This document shows, one piece after another, positions 62,775 to 64,000 of a stretch of DNA of 64,000 bases. Position 1 is the stretch's first letter, and the number at the start of each line of letters is the position of its first letter. Location: assembly GCA_013399875.1 (NCBI GenBank), contig VXAZ01018984.1:5371503-5435502 (forward strand), in the 5' to 3' direction. The notes under the pieces were generated by a model. It did not search any database. It was not told where the DNA came from and was given only the letters and a program-made list of their open reading frames with translations. The position numbers were made by a program, and so were the translations under genes. Source of the stretch: Gymnorhina tibicen (lineage: Eukaryota; Chordata; Aves; Passeriformes; Artamidae).

Positions 62775-63271
62775 TGTAAATACAGACCTGTCAGTGCGAA
62801 GAGCCAACAAGGGAAGGACCAGAGGGACAGAGAAGTAGTCCTCACACCAGAAGAAGCTGAACGTGCCAGCAGAGTACTGTCAAGCGAAGCTGTTGCTTGT
62901 AAATAGGGACCGGCGCATGTGTCCAGCAGCAGCTCCACTTGGCCAAAGCTTCTCGGGGGAAAGCTGCTCAGATTTTATTGTCTTGTGTAAATAGAGATAT
63001 TTTTTTGAAAAAAAAAAGAAAAAAGAGCCTTAGTATCTTGAAGATAGCGTTTCTCAATCAGCTCAGCTGGGGATGGATATATGGGAACCCACGGGGTCTG
63101 CCTGCTGGAGGCTGGCATGGGCTCCCACAGCCAAGCTGTGCCGTCGCCGCAGGTGCAGGAGGCACCTGAAGGAGGACGGACCTGTCCAGCAGAGGACTCG
63201 GCAGACATTTCTCCCCAGTCCCTGTAAACAGGGTGAACTCACTGGTCCCATGGTCTCCGCTGGTGTAAATA
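62775..63271 (+). promoter_or_regulatory. Cluster of four TGTAAATA motifs (Pumilio-type elements)
   Basis: TGTAAATA, which fits the Pumilio recognition element UGUANAUA, occurs at 62775-62782, 62898-62905, 62986-62993 and 63264-63271. A near match TGTAAACA is at 63223-63230. Two copies share the context GCTGTTG. Such motifs act in mRNA 3' UTRs, so the cluster fits transcription of this segment on the + strand. Whether the segment is transcribed is not visible from DNA. Confidence 0.45.
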
Positions 63272-63316
63272 CTCAGCTACAGCCCACAGAGGACTTGGAC
63301 TGCTTGGTGCAGTTGT

Positions 63317-63327
63317 GGGGGGGGGGN
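63317..63327. repeat. Poly-G run ending in an N
   Basis: Ten G are followed by one undetermined base and an A-run. Length is probably unreliable. Confidence 0.8.
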
Positions 63328-64000
63328 AAAAAAGAAACCCTGAAGGCTTTTTAATGGTGTTGGGCCAACTGTTCGGCTGGGTAAATGGAGGCATGCCTAG
63401 ACATGTTCTGTGTTCATGTCAGCCAGTGCCTGTCTGTGCAGTTCTCTGTCTGTGCAAACGCGTGTGCAAGGCTGTGTCTGTTTCAGGGAGCTTCCAGCCA
63501 GTGCAGGTCCCCGTGTCTGTGTAGCTGTGTCCGTGAGAGAGGAGAGAAAATGGATGTGTGTGTTGTACTGCCCTTTATACGCCCAAGCACATTCGAGGAG
63601 TTGTAAGTAACGCTGCCAGGTCCAGCTTTATTAGCATGAGCATGGAGTAGTGTCCACACCTCTCCAGGGAATGAGGCTTGGCAGACAGGGGGATGGTGTT
63701 AGCTGAGTGAGAGCTGATAAATCTCTGCTCTGCATTGAGTTGTCATCCACTGTCCCCTGCCGTGGCACAGCAGTGTCCATCTGCAAACACTACCAGCAGA
63801 ACAGGGCTGCACTCGCGTACGGGCGCTGGCAGGATGGTACCTCCTGGAAGTTGGACAGGAGTTTTGGGGTTTCCCTTTCATCCTTCACCACCCAAAGCTT
63901 CCTTATGCCTTATTTACTCTGAGTCCAACTGTTCGGATTCATGCAGTGCAGGGAAATTAGGAAAAAAGAATGAAATTAGAAACTGAAATCAGAAAAAAGC

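Larger units (their letters stand above)
62333..64000 (+). other. GC-richer downstream region, possible 3' UTR of the candidate exon
   Basis: After the candidate stop the DNA is richer in G and C to about 63300, then includes a G-run with a single N at 63327 and a TGTG/CTGTGT-rich stretch at 63410-63530. No AATAAA was found from 62333 to the end of the window, so any transcript end would lie outside it or use a variant signal. Confidence 0.5.

Overview
This is vertebrate genomic DNA, most likely from a bird. Small GT-AG exons are scattered through long AT-rich introns, and the only clearly recognisable transposable element is an avian-type CR1 LINE fragment (about 18054-18430, minus strand). 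Low interspersed-repeat content and an encoded protein very close to mammalian latrophilin-3 fit a bird; another sauropsid is possible. There is nothing bacterial, no operon, no CRISPR array and no convincing RNA gene.

The window holds the 3' half of one gene on the + strand, the adhesion GPCR ADGRL3 (latrophilin-3, LPHN3). The 5' exons (lectin, olfactomedin, GAIN/GPS) lie upstream of base 1. Exons found by reading splice sites and frame: 1227-1436 (TM1-TM2), 1947-2167 (TM3-TM4), 8924-8990 (ECL2/TM5), 10366-10457 (TM5/ICL3), 23345-23371 (27-nt ICL3 cassette microexon), 26707-26875 (TM6-TM7), 29644-29769 (proximal tail), 32418-32514 (tail), 47808-47936 (tail cassette), 51345-51362 or 51345-51396 (tail cassette with two donors), and 53482-54287 (last coding exon). 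The constitutive exons sum to 1788 nt, exactly 596 codons including the stop, which supports the model.

The most interesting part is the cytoplasmic-tail splicing region (32.4-54.3 kb). The last exon can be entered in more than one reading frame. The normal frame gives a long tail ending in the PDZ ligand LVTSL. If the 52-nt form of the upstream cassette is included, the same bases are read in another frame and encode GASEQCQGYKCHGYSTTEW, then stop. A strong but unproven 20-nt candidate cassette (48346-48365) would force the third frame and an immediate stop. A further candidate terminal exon lies 8 kb downstream (62265-62332). It is phase-compatible with the ADGRL3 tail exons, would end in a second PDZ ligand (SVI), and is followed by a cluster of Pumilio-type TGTAAATA motifs.

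The rest is intron, 3' UTR and downstream DNA with simple repeats, homopolymer tracts and three short N runs (31907-31923, 51689-51690, 63327) in homopolymer contexts.
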